Of a DNA stretch of 64,000 nt, positions 48,601 to 54,018 are shown one piece after another; the first letter of the stretch is position 1; every line of letters starts with the position of its first letter. Source of the stretch: Sinotaia quadrata. Lineage: Eukaryota > Mollusca > Gastropoda > Architaenioglossa > Viviparidae. Location: assembly GCA_028829895.1 (NCBI GenBank), contig CM054177.1, positions 36,672,564 to 36,736,563 on the forward strand, given 5' to 3'. The notes under the pieces were generated by a model. That model made no database searches. It worked only from the letters and a program-made list of their open reading frames with translations, and was not told the origin of the DNA. A program made the translations under genes and the position numbers.

Positions 48601-50962
48601 TTTTATAAAAAGCTAACCAAGTATCAAAATTAAAGTCACGAGTTATTTTGTGTGTGTGTTCGTTCACACTCACTCCAGAAGCTGCAATAGACCTTTCATC
48701 TTCATGATGTTCTCAGTCTTGGTTTACTTCTAAGGTGGAGGGCAGGAGGAAGGGGGTGAAACACGTCGCACTTATTAGGGTGAGCAAGTTGAAGGGCAAT
48801 GGTGTGCCTATTTTGCCCATGGCAAACATCGCGCCGGATGAGGAAAACAATGCCCTTCTAAGCTGCAAGTTGTTAAACAAGCCATGACCATTTATAGTTA
48901 GCAAGATGGCAAAGTGGCATCGGTAACTAACATTTTCAAAAGCCAGCGATAAGTCGTTGCAGGGGTCGAGATAACTGATTAAGTCGCGACTTTGGCCCTC
49001 TTTTGTGCCCAAGATAGTAGGGTTCGGCAACATAAAAGAATTAATGTAACTGATGAGAAAAAGTTAAGACAAAGAGGGAATTTGGCGGTTCCACTTCAAA
49101 AACGTCGACTTATTAGGGTTAGCAAGTTAACCGATGCTGAGATAAGTGGGTTCGACTGTATTTCACTATTTCTTGTGAAAAGTACTTTTTAATTTTTGTC
49201 TTTTTCACTGCATCTTATAACATTATTTTCTCTAATCCCGATACATAACAAGGATATTCTGTATTTTAAGACTTATAAAACAAATACTGGCAATGGCTAA
49301 CTTACTTTGAAGTATTAAAATACATTCATAATTTTTATTGTTGTACATTAATAGTCAAAAGCAGGAACAATCAACATGTGCCACTCTTTGTCACAGTAGA
49401 ATATTTTCTACATAGGTATTAATGAGACTGTGAAAAGGGGAATAAACTGTTATTCGGGCAGTATTTGGCCATCTTTATTAAAATAACTAATTCCTTGAAA
49501 AAGATAAGTTAAATGTTTCTTTGTATTGTTAATAGTTGACAGAGAAGTCAAAACTTTGTACAGATTGAAAATAAAGTGAAGACAGATGACTATAAATTTC
49601 TATGCATTACCAGTCATTTGAATCTCAAAATTCCTGAATATCATTGTACCAAGATTGAGCAGGGATTAAGAGGATTGATTATAGAAATAGTGATATGTTA
49701 GAAGGTTCTTTGTCATAATTCTTGACAGTATGGCAGTCCAATGACTTTTGATGACAGTCTGTCCTCACCTTTCATGATCTAGATGAAACAGTGGAATTTA
49801 CTCCTCAATGTGTAAACATTGGCAAATACAGAAATAGATGAGCTAGTGACTACATCTTTTTGTATAAATCTTAGTTTATGAATAAATAATAATGAAATAA
49901 TTAATTACTTGAATTCATCAAAAGCATTAAAAATTAGCAAATGTTTGTATGTTTAAACTACCAAAAAGTCTCAAATAAATCAAAAGTAGAAAATAGACCA
50001 GAAAATGCAACACTTTGCAAGATAAAGAGCTTCTGTAGTGATGGCATATCACTATTAAAGTAGATTAAATGCAAACAGACTGTTTTGTGTATTGTAGCCA
50101 GTTTGAGGAGGAAAAAATATTTGCTACACTAGTTATTTTGAAGGATTGTTTCTCAACAATATAGATGTTCATATAGATGTTCTTTCCTCTTCATTCTTTA
50201 GCATATTATTTTTAATTCTTTTATGTTTTTAAGTAAATGTATTCTTTTATTCTGAAATAAGTATCTTTTTATTTGCCTGTAGTTTATTCCTTTCCTACTT
50301 TTATAATATAGACAAAACAAGCCAGAGGTAGAGCTCGCTGACAATAATTAAAATACTCAAAAGTTCTAAATATTCTTTGGCAGGACAGTTGTATATCATG
50401 CCTAATGGTGTTAGTTATTTTTATTTACTAGTCCACATAGAAAGTTCTGCCCATATAGGACCTCTAGATTCTTTATTTGAAATGCTGGAAAAGGGTTTTC
50501 AGCAAGAAATCGACAATAATACAATATATGTGCCCTTAAAACTAACTGCCTTTGTTAAACTGATCTTTAAATCACTGAAACAAATGATTTGGTTTGTTTT
50601 CTCTTGATTAGTGTATTTCAGTCATCATATAGTCATGATTCAGATACCCATAAGTAAGGAATTTGAAATCATTATTTCTAGTATAACTTTAGGTAATTTT
50701 ATATTAATTTTTAATAATGATTTTAAAAAGAAATATTTATTCAATTTTTTTTTAAGAGTTTAATTAAAATTAACTGTTAAAATTATCTCCTGTTCATTTA
50801 TTTTCTGTTTATTTTTTCTTGAAGTCAAATGACAGACAGAAAGATTTGTTCTAAAAGCATGATTATTGTTATGATTATTGTTGTATACGGAAGTAAATTC
50901 ACTTTTTTCTCAGGATGATCACATTCCACTGGAAAAGACTGATCTGGGTTTTGAAGCAGGAG
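15552..50962 (+). CDS. RTRAF: RTRAF (hCLE/C14orf166) orthologue, exons 1-7 of a spliced gene, 3' end missing
   Basis: The joined exons 15552-15612, 23031-23155, 25445-25544, 33079-33171, 37666-37754, 45624-45704 and 50914-50962 total 598 nt, or 199 codons plus one base. Every junction is GT-AG and the phases agree (1,0,1,1,0,0,1). Recognition rests on MYRRKLIALDYPQP at the N-terminus (family: RRKL-ALDY), VLWLEDQKIRHFKIEERAAL, WLLRYAVRLEYGDD, DFKAGVASLAILMQI and LKAIKILVSNTLTKDAL, collinear with human RTRAF. The family (RLL domain) is about 244 residues, so about 45 C-terminal residues are absent. RTRAF acts in nucleus and cytosol with the RTCB-DDX1-FAM98B tRNA ligase complex, associates with RNA polymerase II, and takes part in RNA transport. 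The introns are 2.3-7.9 kb, swollen by transposons. No internal stop or frameshift, so probably functional. Confidence 0.93.
16161..16270 (-). repeat. 3' LTR of the defective gypsy element
   Basis: About 110 bp. It shares gagcc-g, gcatgccca-ttattgtcataaca, ctgtta-agatta and gtaaactcaatactgtca with 18339-18474. It contains an AATAAA on the minus strand, a plausible polyadenylation signal. Confidence 0.75.
16271..16282 (-). other. Polypurine tract
   Basis: On the minus strand, gcaaaggggga abuts the TGTGACAG start of the 3' LTR. This is the expected place for the plus-strand primer of reverse transcription. Confidence 0.65.
16980..17330 (-). pseudogene. Integrase fragment and pol 3' tail of the defective gypsy element
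   Basis: On the minus strand near 17300-17262 the frame reads FAHHGIPERVVSDND, the second catalytic aspartate region (SDNGP-type) of a retroviral-type integrase. It then jumps, without the intervening catalytic glutamate region, to basic C-terminal tail sequence (NYYNLRTVELDTLRLGQTIR) with in-frame stops. A deletion removed the middle of the integrase. No RT or RNase H was found inside this element. Confidence 0.6.
17340..17712 (-). pseudogene. Gag-type coiled-coil fragment, out of usual order
   Basis: The minus frame 17712-17476 contains GKELGLEKGELKQYTDNELA and KWYEAENKRIRRK. The next frame, 17485-17252, contains a charged helix (LEAKDKKIQAAKELEESKAK). This style of N-terminal gag helix is common in invertebrate gypsy elements. 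In this element it lies downstream of the capsid-like piece at 17880-18300, the reverse of the usual order, so it probably came from a second element or a rearrangement. Confidence 0.5.
17880..18300 (-). pseudogene. Gag (capsid-like) pseudogene of the defective gypsy element
   Basis: Reading from the primer site leftward on the minus strand, broken frames give LNSEETQYQMAVFLTVIGEE, VIEKFKQYYIVQTNEAYETY and SVEALRQLAKNC. This matches the gypsy gag pattern of Y-R-F followed by E-S-v-LR-LA--C. Several stops and frame changes are present. Confidence 0.6.
18321..18338 (-). other. Primer binding site for tRNA-Leu
   Basis: The + strand atcccacttctgacacta matches the 3' end of animal tRNA-Leu(CAA) plus CCA (ATCCCACTTCTGACACCA) at 17 of 18 bases, and it directly abuts the LTR boundary at 18339. 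This fixes both the LTR edge and the minus-strand orientation of the element. Confidence 0.8.
18339..18474 (-). repeat. 5' LTR of the defective gypsy element
   Basis: About 136 bp, related to 16161-16270 but with an additional segment (around aaaaagctaacaggggttatcc). The boundary at 18339 is set by the adjacent tRNA-Leu primer site. Confidence 0.75.
18640..19500 (-). mobile_element. End fragment of an old piggyBac element (3' terminal part)
   Basis: The sequence ccccttgtctgtcag...ggtcatatagttac at 18641 onward matches the left end of the piggyBac at 42560 (cctcttgcctgtcagg...). Similarity continues through ttgaatgggt, the AT-rich subterminal region, atccaggga-t-cctcatcagaggtct and the conserved 85-bp block at about 18983-19070. 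No transposase coding part is left and no TTAA is preserved at the outer edge. Since the coding strand of the related copy is minus, this piece is the element's 3' end. A C-run sits at 19126-19142. Confidence 0.65.
19501..23030. other. Remainder of RTRAF intron 1
   Basis: Mostly AT-rich unique-looking sequence. About 20225-20460 (+) weakly resembles a gag N-terminus (ELTEVAKALG, then lysine/glutamate-rich sequence with stops), at low confidence. The stretch 21960-22160 has a faint tRNA-like look but no clear A and B boxes. No other gene was seen. Confidence 0.4.
23031..23155 (+). CDS. RTRAF: RTRAF exon 2 (residues 21-62)
   Basis: The acceptor is ttgttaaccag and the donor CAG|GTAAAA. It encodes the most conserved part, including LVLWLEDQKIRHFKIEE and SSQWTTTFLQ. 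It ends in phase 0. The intron before it is 7.4 kb and the one after it 2.3 kb. Confidence 0.95.
23156..25444. other. RTRAF intron 2
   Basis: No gene seen. About 24520-24800 is less AT-rich (gaacatgggttcaaatttgccagg...) and may be a short interspersed repeat, but no second copy lies in the window. The rest is AT-rich. Confidence 0.5.
25445..25544 (+). CDS. RTRAF: RTRAF exon 3 (residues 63-95 plus one base)
   Basis: The acceptor is ttttttcag with a good pyrimidine tract; the donor is gatG|GTAATA. It encodes YLTELECPYL and ILDWLLRYAVRLEYGDD, matching the family's DWLL-AVRLEYGD block. Confidence 0.95.
25545..28955. other. RTRAF intron 3, first part
   Basis: No gene recognised. A short dispersed repeat of about 42 bp (ataaagatgaaattgca...aataccatgaaacttttgct) occurs at about 26213-26255 and again at 27581-27622. 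ORFs at 25839-26138 and 26744-26941 have no recognisable content. Confidence 0.5.
28956..30070. mobile_element. Unclassified repeat-like block inside RTRAF intron 3
   Basis: The composition is clearly richer in G+C than the flanks. It runs from a run of ctcatgcattcaacacacacag near 28976 to caacagaataatgg near 30110, and includes tcgcaagagagactaggtcaatccctgg (29027-29054), resembling a pol III B box. It contains the exact 85-bp tandem duplication listed separately. There is no protein motif in any frame. It could be an LTR or a DNA-element remnant; boundaries are uncertain. Confidence 0.35.
29457..29626. repeat. Perfect 2 x 85 bp tandem duplication
   Basis: The unit at 29457-29541 (atgcatcacactaattccac ... 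gcttacaacaa) is repeated base for base at 29542-29626. No difference between the copies was seen by eye, so the duplication is very recent, polymorphic, or an assembly artefact. Confidence 0.9.
30720..31420 (-). pseudogene. piggyBac transposase pseudogene (PGBD4-like), C-terminal two thirds
   Basis: Two minus frames carry recognisable catalytic regions. DKFFTSSKLVDDLFKNELYA with ACGTI (at about 31228-31150) corresponds to the second catalytic aspartate segment (DNFFTS-type). MNGVDIHDQKR (at about 30925-30890), followed by KTWKYIFFLFLVNSAI, corresponds to the third (GGVD--D). They lie in different frames, with stops between. Further N-terminal sequence is split off by the insert and continues near 32530-32790. 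Confidence 0.75.
31748..32533. mobile_element. Insert of about 785 bp inside the piggyBac remnant, candidate MITE
   Basis: The flanks rejoin when compared with the related copy at 44725-44775, so this piece was inserted after the piggyBac. Imperfect inverted repeats of about 27 bp lie near its ends: gtaaaattgtggactgggta at 31798-31817 (continuing cccgtgt) and the reverse complement of gcgggtacctgggcagcatt at 32488-32507. It has no coding frame of note. The exact boundaries and target duplication are unresolved. Confidence 0.4.
33079..33171 (+). CDS. RTRAF: RTRAF exon 4 (residues 96-126 plus one base)
   Basis: The acceptor is atatgtgcag and the donor aacT|GTAAGA. It encodes VEQYKTMDKNTF and a serine/asparagine-rich stretch ending NPLDNLN. 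This is the least conserved, linker-like part of the family. The call rests on phase agreement on both sides and the YK...PL-NL-F pattern. Confidence 0.85.
33172..34152. other. RTRAF intron 4, first part
   Basis: AT-rich with an internal short repeat (acatttaata occurring several times at about 33255-33300). No gene seen. Confidence 0.5.
34512..35330 (-). pseudogene. C-terminal half of a repetitive invertebrate protein family, frameshifted
   Basis: The minus ORF 35292-34771 includes FPPLNIKLGLIKQFTKALDK, FPGLTIEKLKAGIFDGPQLR and NSMNELELEACKAFVLVVK. A frame change near 34850 continues with KARNYAEFVANKL, LGCNMSIKMHYLFSHMDQFP and, after another shift near 34690, ETRYQGRWDAVMMADYC and TLKRDIP, with a stop at 34512-34514. 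The sequence upstream of the ORF, read to about 35330, begins KYPDLESARRPV behind an acceptor-like tttatttaacag. I recall this set of motifs from many 'uncharacterized' multicopy invertebrate proteins, probably transposon-derived. Function unknown. Two frameshifts make it a pseudogene. Confidence 0.65.
35462..35815 (+). pseudogene. N-terminal cysteine-rich half of the same protein family, one in-frame stop
   Basis: From ATG at 35462 the + frame reads ESARRHCKNKPDVF, then TGA, then YICSEYIIVTN, KRAYHAYFGIKLGYQDKVWA, PHMVCKTCTENLRRWTKVKK and IPMVWRERTNHVTDCYFC, ending near 35815. Paired cysteines (CK, YIC, CKTC, DCYFC) suggest a zinc-binding domain. It lies in sense with RTRAF but in intron 4, and faces the C-terminal half in opposite orientation about 130-160 bp away. 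Only one stop and no frameshift were seen, so it is better preserved than the other half. Confidence 0.65.
35991..37665. other. RTRAF intron 4, last part
   Basis: AT-rich. A short (GATA)n tract lies near 37033-37048 (atagatagatagatag). No gene seen. Confidence 0.5.
37666..37754 (+). CDS. RTRAF: RTRAF exon 5 (residues 127-156)
   Basis: The acceptor is ttattcacag and the donor AAG|GTATTT. It encodes FDDGDFKAGVASLAILMQI and YSDHVEQLK, matching the conserved DFKAGV-LA motif. Confidence 0.93.
37755..39125. other. RTRAF intron 5, unique part before the piggyBac
   Basis: No gene or repeat family recognised. Some stretches around 38200-38560 are less AT-rich but have no coding signal. Confidence 0.5.
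39204..39223. repeat. Perfect 20-bp palindrome in piggyBac 5' subterminal region
   Basis: gccacgcctgcaggcgtggc equals its own reverse complement. It lies 75 bp inside the left end of the element, between the subterminal direct repeats and the transposase ORF. Such internal palindromes near piggyBac ends are plausible transposase-binding sites; this is inference. Confidence 0.9.
39424..40911 (+). CDS. piggyBac transposase, full-length frame, first catalytic Asp replaced by Asn
   Basis: 495 codons without interruption, inside the TTAA-flanked element. An acidic N-terminus (FSSSEEDIEQEDIPLLDE) is followed by the DDE_Tnp_1_7 domain. Regions: FLMGICRLPTLKHYFCKDEA (dimerisation/insertion region); NICVNESLMLWKGRLGFRQY (residues 234-253), where the family has DE rather than NE; KVYTDRFFTSPTLACILLAN with Asp317, the second catalytic residue; DYNKYMGGVDLCD with Asp423 and Asp426, the third catalytic site; and KWYKKVFFHILDIALYNACV. 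The enzyme excises and inserts the element at TTAA by a DDD two-metal mechanism. Asn237 (codon AAT, 40132-40134) should abolish catalysis. There is no C-terminal cysteine-rich (RING-like) domain; the protein ends about 50 residues after the KWYKK block. Nuclear protein, expressed only if transcribed with or within RTRAF pre-mRNA or from its own 39143-39423 leader. Confidence 0.95.
   Translation: MASAHFQLDYCEFACTAGSECEESTFSSSEEDIEQEDIPLLDERGDTNVTESRNETGRPHGDILSVLSDARVAASTEIQTFAGCSGVKMQFPQNATVLDIFQAFLPENFVQKIVEYTNIYASQQLLHDNLCATSRIKKWHDTQVSEIYQFLALIFLMGICRLPTLKHYFCKDEAYGQPLFRKVMSGHRFYLLLNCLHFCDNAVSDPTDRIHKIRLIIDHFRQVFSSIYVPGENICVNESLMLWKGRLGFRQYIKSKRARFGIKSYEICESLTGYVYDIIMYTGKDTEYTFTDGNQGEKVVLTLLEPLLGKYYKVYTDRFFTSPTLACILLANNTYICGTVMGNRKDMPKNFPGTKLTPGQIAIVHNDGVSCFAWQDKKQILMLSTMHHDSTIINTGKNHYKTKESILKPACICDYNKYMGGVDLCDSVTTAYPSIRKTIKWYKKVFFHILDIALYNACVVYKKHTGKSMTLLDFRDAVLKQILEKYPEVNVYNTE
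40985..41560 (+). repeat. Tandem repeats of about 160-180 bp in the piggyBac 3' region
   Basis: The phrase gtgttatctacatgtacaat recurs at about 41112 and 41271, with a diverged copy at 41451. The phrase ggctggcattgtttccttct recurs at about 41171 and 41330, with a diverged start near 41045. About 3.5 units lie between the transposase stop and the 3' subterminal region. Open frames across them (41046-41372, 41180-41446) are a by-product of the repetition. Confidence 0.85.
42105..42555. other. Spacer between the two piggyBac elements
   Basis: About 450 bp of intron 5. A region near 42345-42480 (aattaagaatggctttaaaacaactc...) has a codon-like look with no recognisable protein. Nothing else seen. 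Confidence 0.4.
42556..45475 (-). mobile_element. Decayed piggyBac element, reversed, with TTAA flanks
   Basis: The element is 42560-45471 (2912 bp), with TTAA at 42556-42559 and 45472-45475. The ends cctcttgcctgtcagg and (reverse complement of the right end) cccattccctgatag match at about 10 of 15 positions, as expected for an old pair of terminal repeats. Transposase fragments are on the minus strand. The 3' terminal part is shared with the fragment at 18640-19500 and the coding part with the remnant at 30590-32800. It lies only 455 bp from the other piggyBac, in opposite orientation, inside RTRAF intron 5. Confidence 0.8.
43800..45190 (-). pseudogene. piggyBac transposase pseudogene
   Basis: The minus-strand N-terminal pieces are at 45184-44996 (SEERSFYGFQMQADQNLNAD and an acidic tail) and 44956-44735 (acidic, then TLYFDKVLVYL). 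The middle is at 44544-44242, with VKHNNQNSATMTLHICASSK. The third catalytic region, MNGVDIHDQKR, is at about 43873-43840. The same order occurs in the remnant in intron 3. Stops and frame changes separate the pieces, so it is not functional. Confidence 0.7.
45624..45704 (+). CDS. RTRAF: RTRAF exon 6 (residues 157-183)
   Basis: The acceptor is attttgcag and the donor CAG|GTATGT. It encodes AIKILVSNTLTKDALKSLKE and VNTTKIQ, matching the family's AIRILV-LT-DA pattern. Phase 0 at both ends. It starts only about 150 bp downstream of the second piggyBac element in intron 5. Confidence 0.93.
45705..47712. other. RTRAF intron 6, first part
   Basis: AT-rich. A local duplication, ttagaagatRagaatatta..aaatattaataaatgttatta, occurs at about 46412-46466 and 46517-46565 around a (TAATA)n stretch. 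No gene seen. Confidence 0.5.
48052..48617. repeat. Internal duplication A in the 1446-bp element
   Basis: aaacctttcattatattctc...aaaacctgcggggtgtac...gttcgtttttacaaaagctaacca at 48052-48160 recurs, with small insertions, at about 48500-48617. Confidence 0.8.
48287..49020. repeat. Internal duplication B in the 1446-bp element
   Basis: ctaacattttcaaaagccag...gagataactgat...cctcttttgtgc at about 48287-48372 recurs at about 48927-49013. Copies A and B are interleaved in the order A1-B1-A2-B2, so a whole A+B segment was duplicated in tandem. Confidence 0.8.
49161..50913. other. RTRAF intron 6, last part
   Basis: AT-rich, no gene recognised. The ORF at 50377-50607 (76 codons) contains SSAHIGPLDSLFEMLEKGFQ but lacks splice sites or a recognisable family. 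Confidence 0.5.
50914..50962 (+). CDS. RTRAF: RTRAF exon 7 (residues 184-199 plus one base)
   Basis: The acceptor is ttttttctcag and the donor ggaG|GTGAGT. It encodes DDHIPLEKTDLGFEAG, matching the family's LPL-K--LGF-TGD segment. One base is left over, so the next exon must start with two bases completing the codon. No such exon with the family's LHIEELRELQ-like C-terminus was found before 64000. Confidence 0.88.
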
Positions 50963-51059
50963 GTGAGTAAAATTTTAATATCATCAAAAACAGATAGGTA
51001 CTTTTAAAAGTTTGTGGCATTGTCACGTGGATGAGGAAATATTAATAATTTTTTTTTTC

Positions 51060-52860
51060 TCTTTCTAAGCGTCCACATACTCTAAACATTAACGAAAACA
51101 GCCAAATTAATTAAAACATGGAAAGGGGTGAAAATAACCATTTGGTCAACAATGTGAAACTCTAGCTCAGGTAGAAACGCTGGTTCGTGCAGGAGAATGG
51201 GAAAAGTAATTAATTTTCGAGGGACGCATGCGTTTACCCCTCTGGTCAGTGTTGCCAGCACAGTAAATCTTGTGTCAGTGTACACAATACGTGAATAGGC
51301 CACTGAGACGCTAATTTTGTCTGTGAGAAGGCAGGCTCTGAGTTTTGAGTTTTAAAATGTAACTTATTTTTTAAGAATCACCACTATAAAAGTTTGGTAG
51401 TTTAAGTTGACATTGTATTGTGAAATTATTTGTTGAAATAGAATTTTGAGTTATTGGAAAGTTAAGATTCATATTACTATAGTTAAATATGTACTAGTGT
51501 ACGCTTGCCAGGTGGCGATGAGTCACCATAGCGATGTAGTTTTAAAAACAAAATAAGAGTAGGACCGTTGCTTTGAGATCGTGCTCTGAGCTAGGTAGTT
51601 CAAATTAAATTGTCAATCAAAGGGTGTCAGACTTGGAATTCGATACTTGGCACTGAATGAAATGGGACAATCAGAATATTCATGCAGTGCTGGATGGGGG
51701 TACCGTGTGCTGAAGGGGTGTGTTCTAATCAACTCAGTGAAAATCATGTACAAGAACTTTGCGCATAAAAGGGGATGACGGAGATAGAAACGAACGAGAA
51801 ACATTGAGAATGTAGCATTTGGTAGAGGGGTGGAAAAGACCCTCTGATAGAGTTTCTCCCTGCTTTTTGTACCAAGAAACTCTTTGAGCTGGGAGGCAAT
51901 CAGCTAGAGAATTCTTGGACACTGCAATAGAGTGCCAGATGTCTACCCGGCTGTATTTTGAAGGCGCACCGTCAGGGCCATCAACAGATCAAGATGGACC
52001 AGTCATCTCGGGTTCTTCAAATCTCTGTGCAAAGACCGCAGACAATCATTTTCCATGCAGATATGAATTCTGGTTTAATTTTGTTGCACATGGGAAATAT
52101 TACAGAAGCAATTGCGATTATGCGTGTGGCATATTGCAGAAAAAACGGCAAGGTTGGCCATTAGTTAAGTAATGAGAAGAGATGAGAGATGTAAGAGAAG
52201 AGGTGAAATGTAAGAGAAGAGAAGGGGAGAGACGCAATGAGATGAGGAGAAATGAGAGAACGTAATAAGAGACAAGAAATAGGCCTAACGAGGAGCACAG
52301 CGAGAGCATGGAATTGTAGCAGCCGTCATATTCCTTATTTATTATGCCATGTGAGTATATCGGGCTAATGAATACCATTGCAAGAAACTGAAGTTGAGAC
52401 TGGAATGTAAGATAGAATGGATAAAGTGATCAAACTGGAAGATTAGTGCTTGCTCCTTAATTATATTTTGCAATGAGCAAGTAGCTTTCCAGTTGCCTAT
52501 TTTCATGTGAATCAACTGGTTCACTGATTGTGGATCGCTATGACCAGAAGACACGGTAATTGTCTGTCATGGAGTGTGTAAGCTTAAGGAGTATGGTACA
52601 CACTTTTGATATATTTGGCAAAGTATGCAGAGTACATCAGGAAAATTCTAGTACAGGCAAGTTACTAGAATTGCTGTAATTGAAGGAACTGACACAGCAA
52701 AGAGGGCGCTCAAGTTGATTTTGAGAGTATAATAGCACATCAGTGTTTCCACATGCTTGGAGGGAGACATTTTTGATGTGGACATCATGACAATGTGACA
52801 GACTGTTGAAACAGCACTTAATCCAGGTTATGTAAAATATTATTGATTATTGATTATTTC
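51060..52860. mobile_element. Unclassified less AT-rich block, with purine-rich repeats
   Basis: The composition differs from the surrounding intron. At 52170-52290 a purine tract repeats gtaagagaagag and gagatgagag several times. Short ORFs in all frames (51082-52554) show no known domain. It is probably an old transposon or LTR remnant of RTRAF intron 7, not identified. Confidence 0.35.
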
Positions 52861-53868
52861 TAATAACCCCATTTCTCTTCTCTGATAAGACTATCCTGTG
52901 ATTTGTATTGATTCTATAGTTTAATCTCCTGCTCTTACCTCAAATCTCCCACTGTTCCCCTTTCATTTTCATTTTCAGTAATTTTCTGATCAGTTAGGAC
53001 GAAAAACCTTGTTTCGTATACAATCACCCGTCCTGTCTTGGCCAGCCGGTTGGTTAAGATAAAGTCGTCTTCTAAGAGCTCTTCAACATGCGAGTCCTTT
53101 TTTAACACTTCTGGAATCTTATTTGTTGGCCGTTATTAATTTTATTATTATTATTTTATTAATTTTAGTTGACAAAACAATTTCGCTCGTGAAATAAACA
53201 TTTTCTTTAAATACTTTTTTATGTTTAGAAGTCAGAACTTGATGGGATAAGCAAAGGTGCAAAACATTTCTACTGCCCATTCGACTGATAAACAAAGTTT
53301 GCATTTTCAAAATGGCAGCCATGTAGCGATAGTACAAGCACTACACCATGTCATTTTGACAATTACGAAATATTTACTTTAATAAATAATATCCAGTTTA
53401 CATGCGAGACAATATATGCAATATTTTTCATAAATTATTGGTCCGAAACAAGCTCCTTGATGAATTGTATTTCAATGCTAAGAAAAAGATTGGCTTCTTG
53501 AAATAACAATATGTTTGAAACTGCATAGAGGTTCAATAATAATTTTTCTGGAATCCGTTGTAATTATTCTATATTAATTATTCTATATATTATTCTATAA
53601 TATGTAAGGCTTCAAAATTTATTCTTTAAAAAAAGTGTTTGCTATAAGTTTTAAAACAAAAATCATCAGCAATAAAAGAATGATCCTGAGTCAAATTTGT
53701 TCTGATTATCATTTATGGAATCATGAACATTTACATGAATTTTTAATTTTAATCATTTCTTCTAAAAAATTTAGAAACATATGAAAGAGGCAGTCTTGTA
53801 ATAAAATTCATGTGTAATACAATGTATAATAGAATTTTAGAAGCATAATAATAAAAATACACATACAG
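52861..53868. other. RTRAF intron 7 stretch, nothing recognised
   Basis: AT-rich with a ttattatta-type tract near 53135-53160 and a repeated tattctatata motif near 53560-53600. No gene seen. Confidence 0.4.
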
Positions 53869-54018
53869 ATATTTTGATCGTCTACTTCCCAACTGGGATC
53901 CCTTGAAGGAATTTTTCAAGGAAGAGGTGGACAAGGAAAAATATGCCACTTTTGTACTAAAAGTCTGCATATGCCAACAGCTTGAAGAACTAAAGAACTA
54001 CCATATCAACAGTGTGTG
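53869..54018 (+). pseudogene. Coding-like fragment, possibly hAT/DUF4371-type transposase end
   Basis: The + frame reads YFDRLLPNWDPLKEFFKEEV, DKEKYATFVLKVCICQQLEE and LKNYHINSV, then TGA. The sequence looks like real protein (no low complexity, WDPLKEFF), and similar 'WD-LK-FF' phrases occur in BED/hAT-type transposases. The frame needs a phase-2 junction after cacatacag, so it cannot follow RTRAF exon 7, and it does not resemble the RTRAF C-terminus. Identity is uncertain. Confidence 0.3.

Larger units (their letters stand above)
47711..49160. mobile_element. 1446-bp non-autonomous pogo/Tigger-like element with internal duplication
   Basis: The element is 47713-49158, flanked by TA (47711-47712 and 49159-49160). 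The ends are CAGTCGAACCCGGATATGTC and (right, reverse complemented) CAGTCGAACCCACTTATCTC; an 11-bp perfect terminal repeat is visible. More inverted 'gataaccgat'/'atcggtta' sequence lies inside the ends. The interior holds two diverged copies of an approximately 450-640 bp segment (see repeat entries) and no transposase. It sits in RTRAF intron 6. Confidence 0.88.

Noticed and set aside
53869..54018. Possible RTRAF exon 8 (LEELKNY resembles the family's LHIEELRELQ)
   Set aside because: The open frame needs two bases carried over from the previous exon, but exon 7 leaves one, and the rest of the segment has no likeness to the RTRAF C-terminus.
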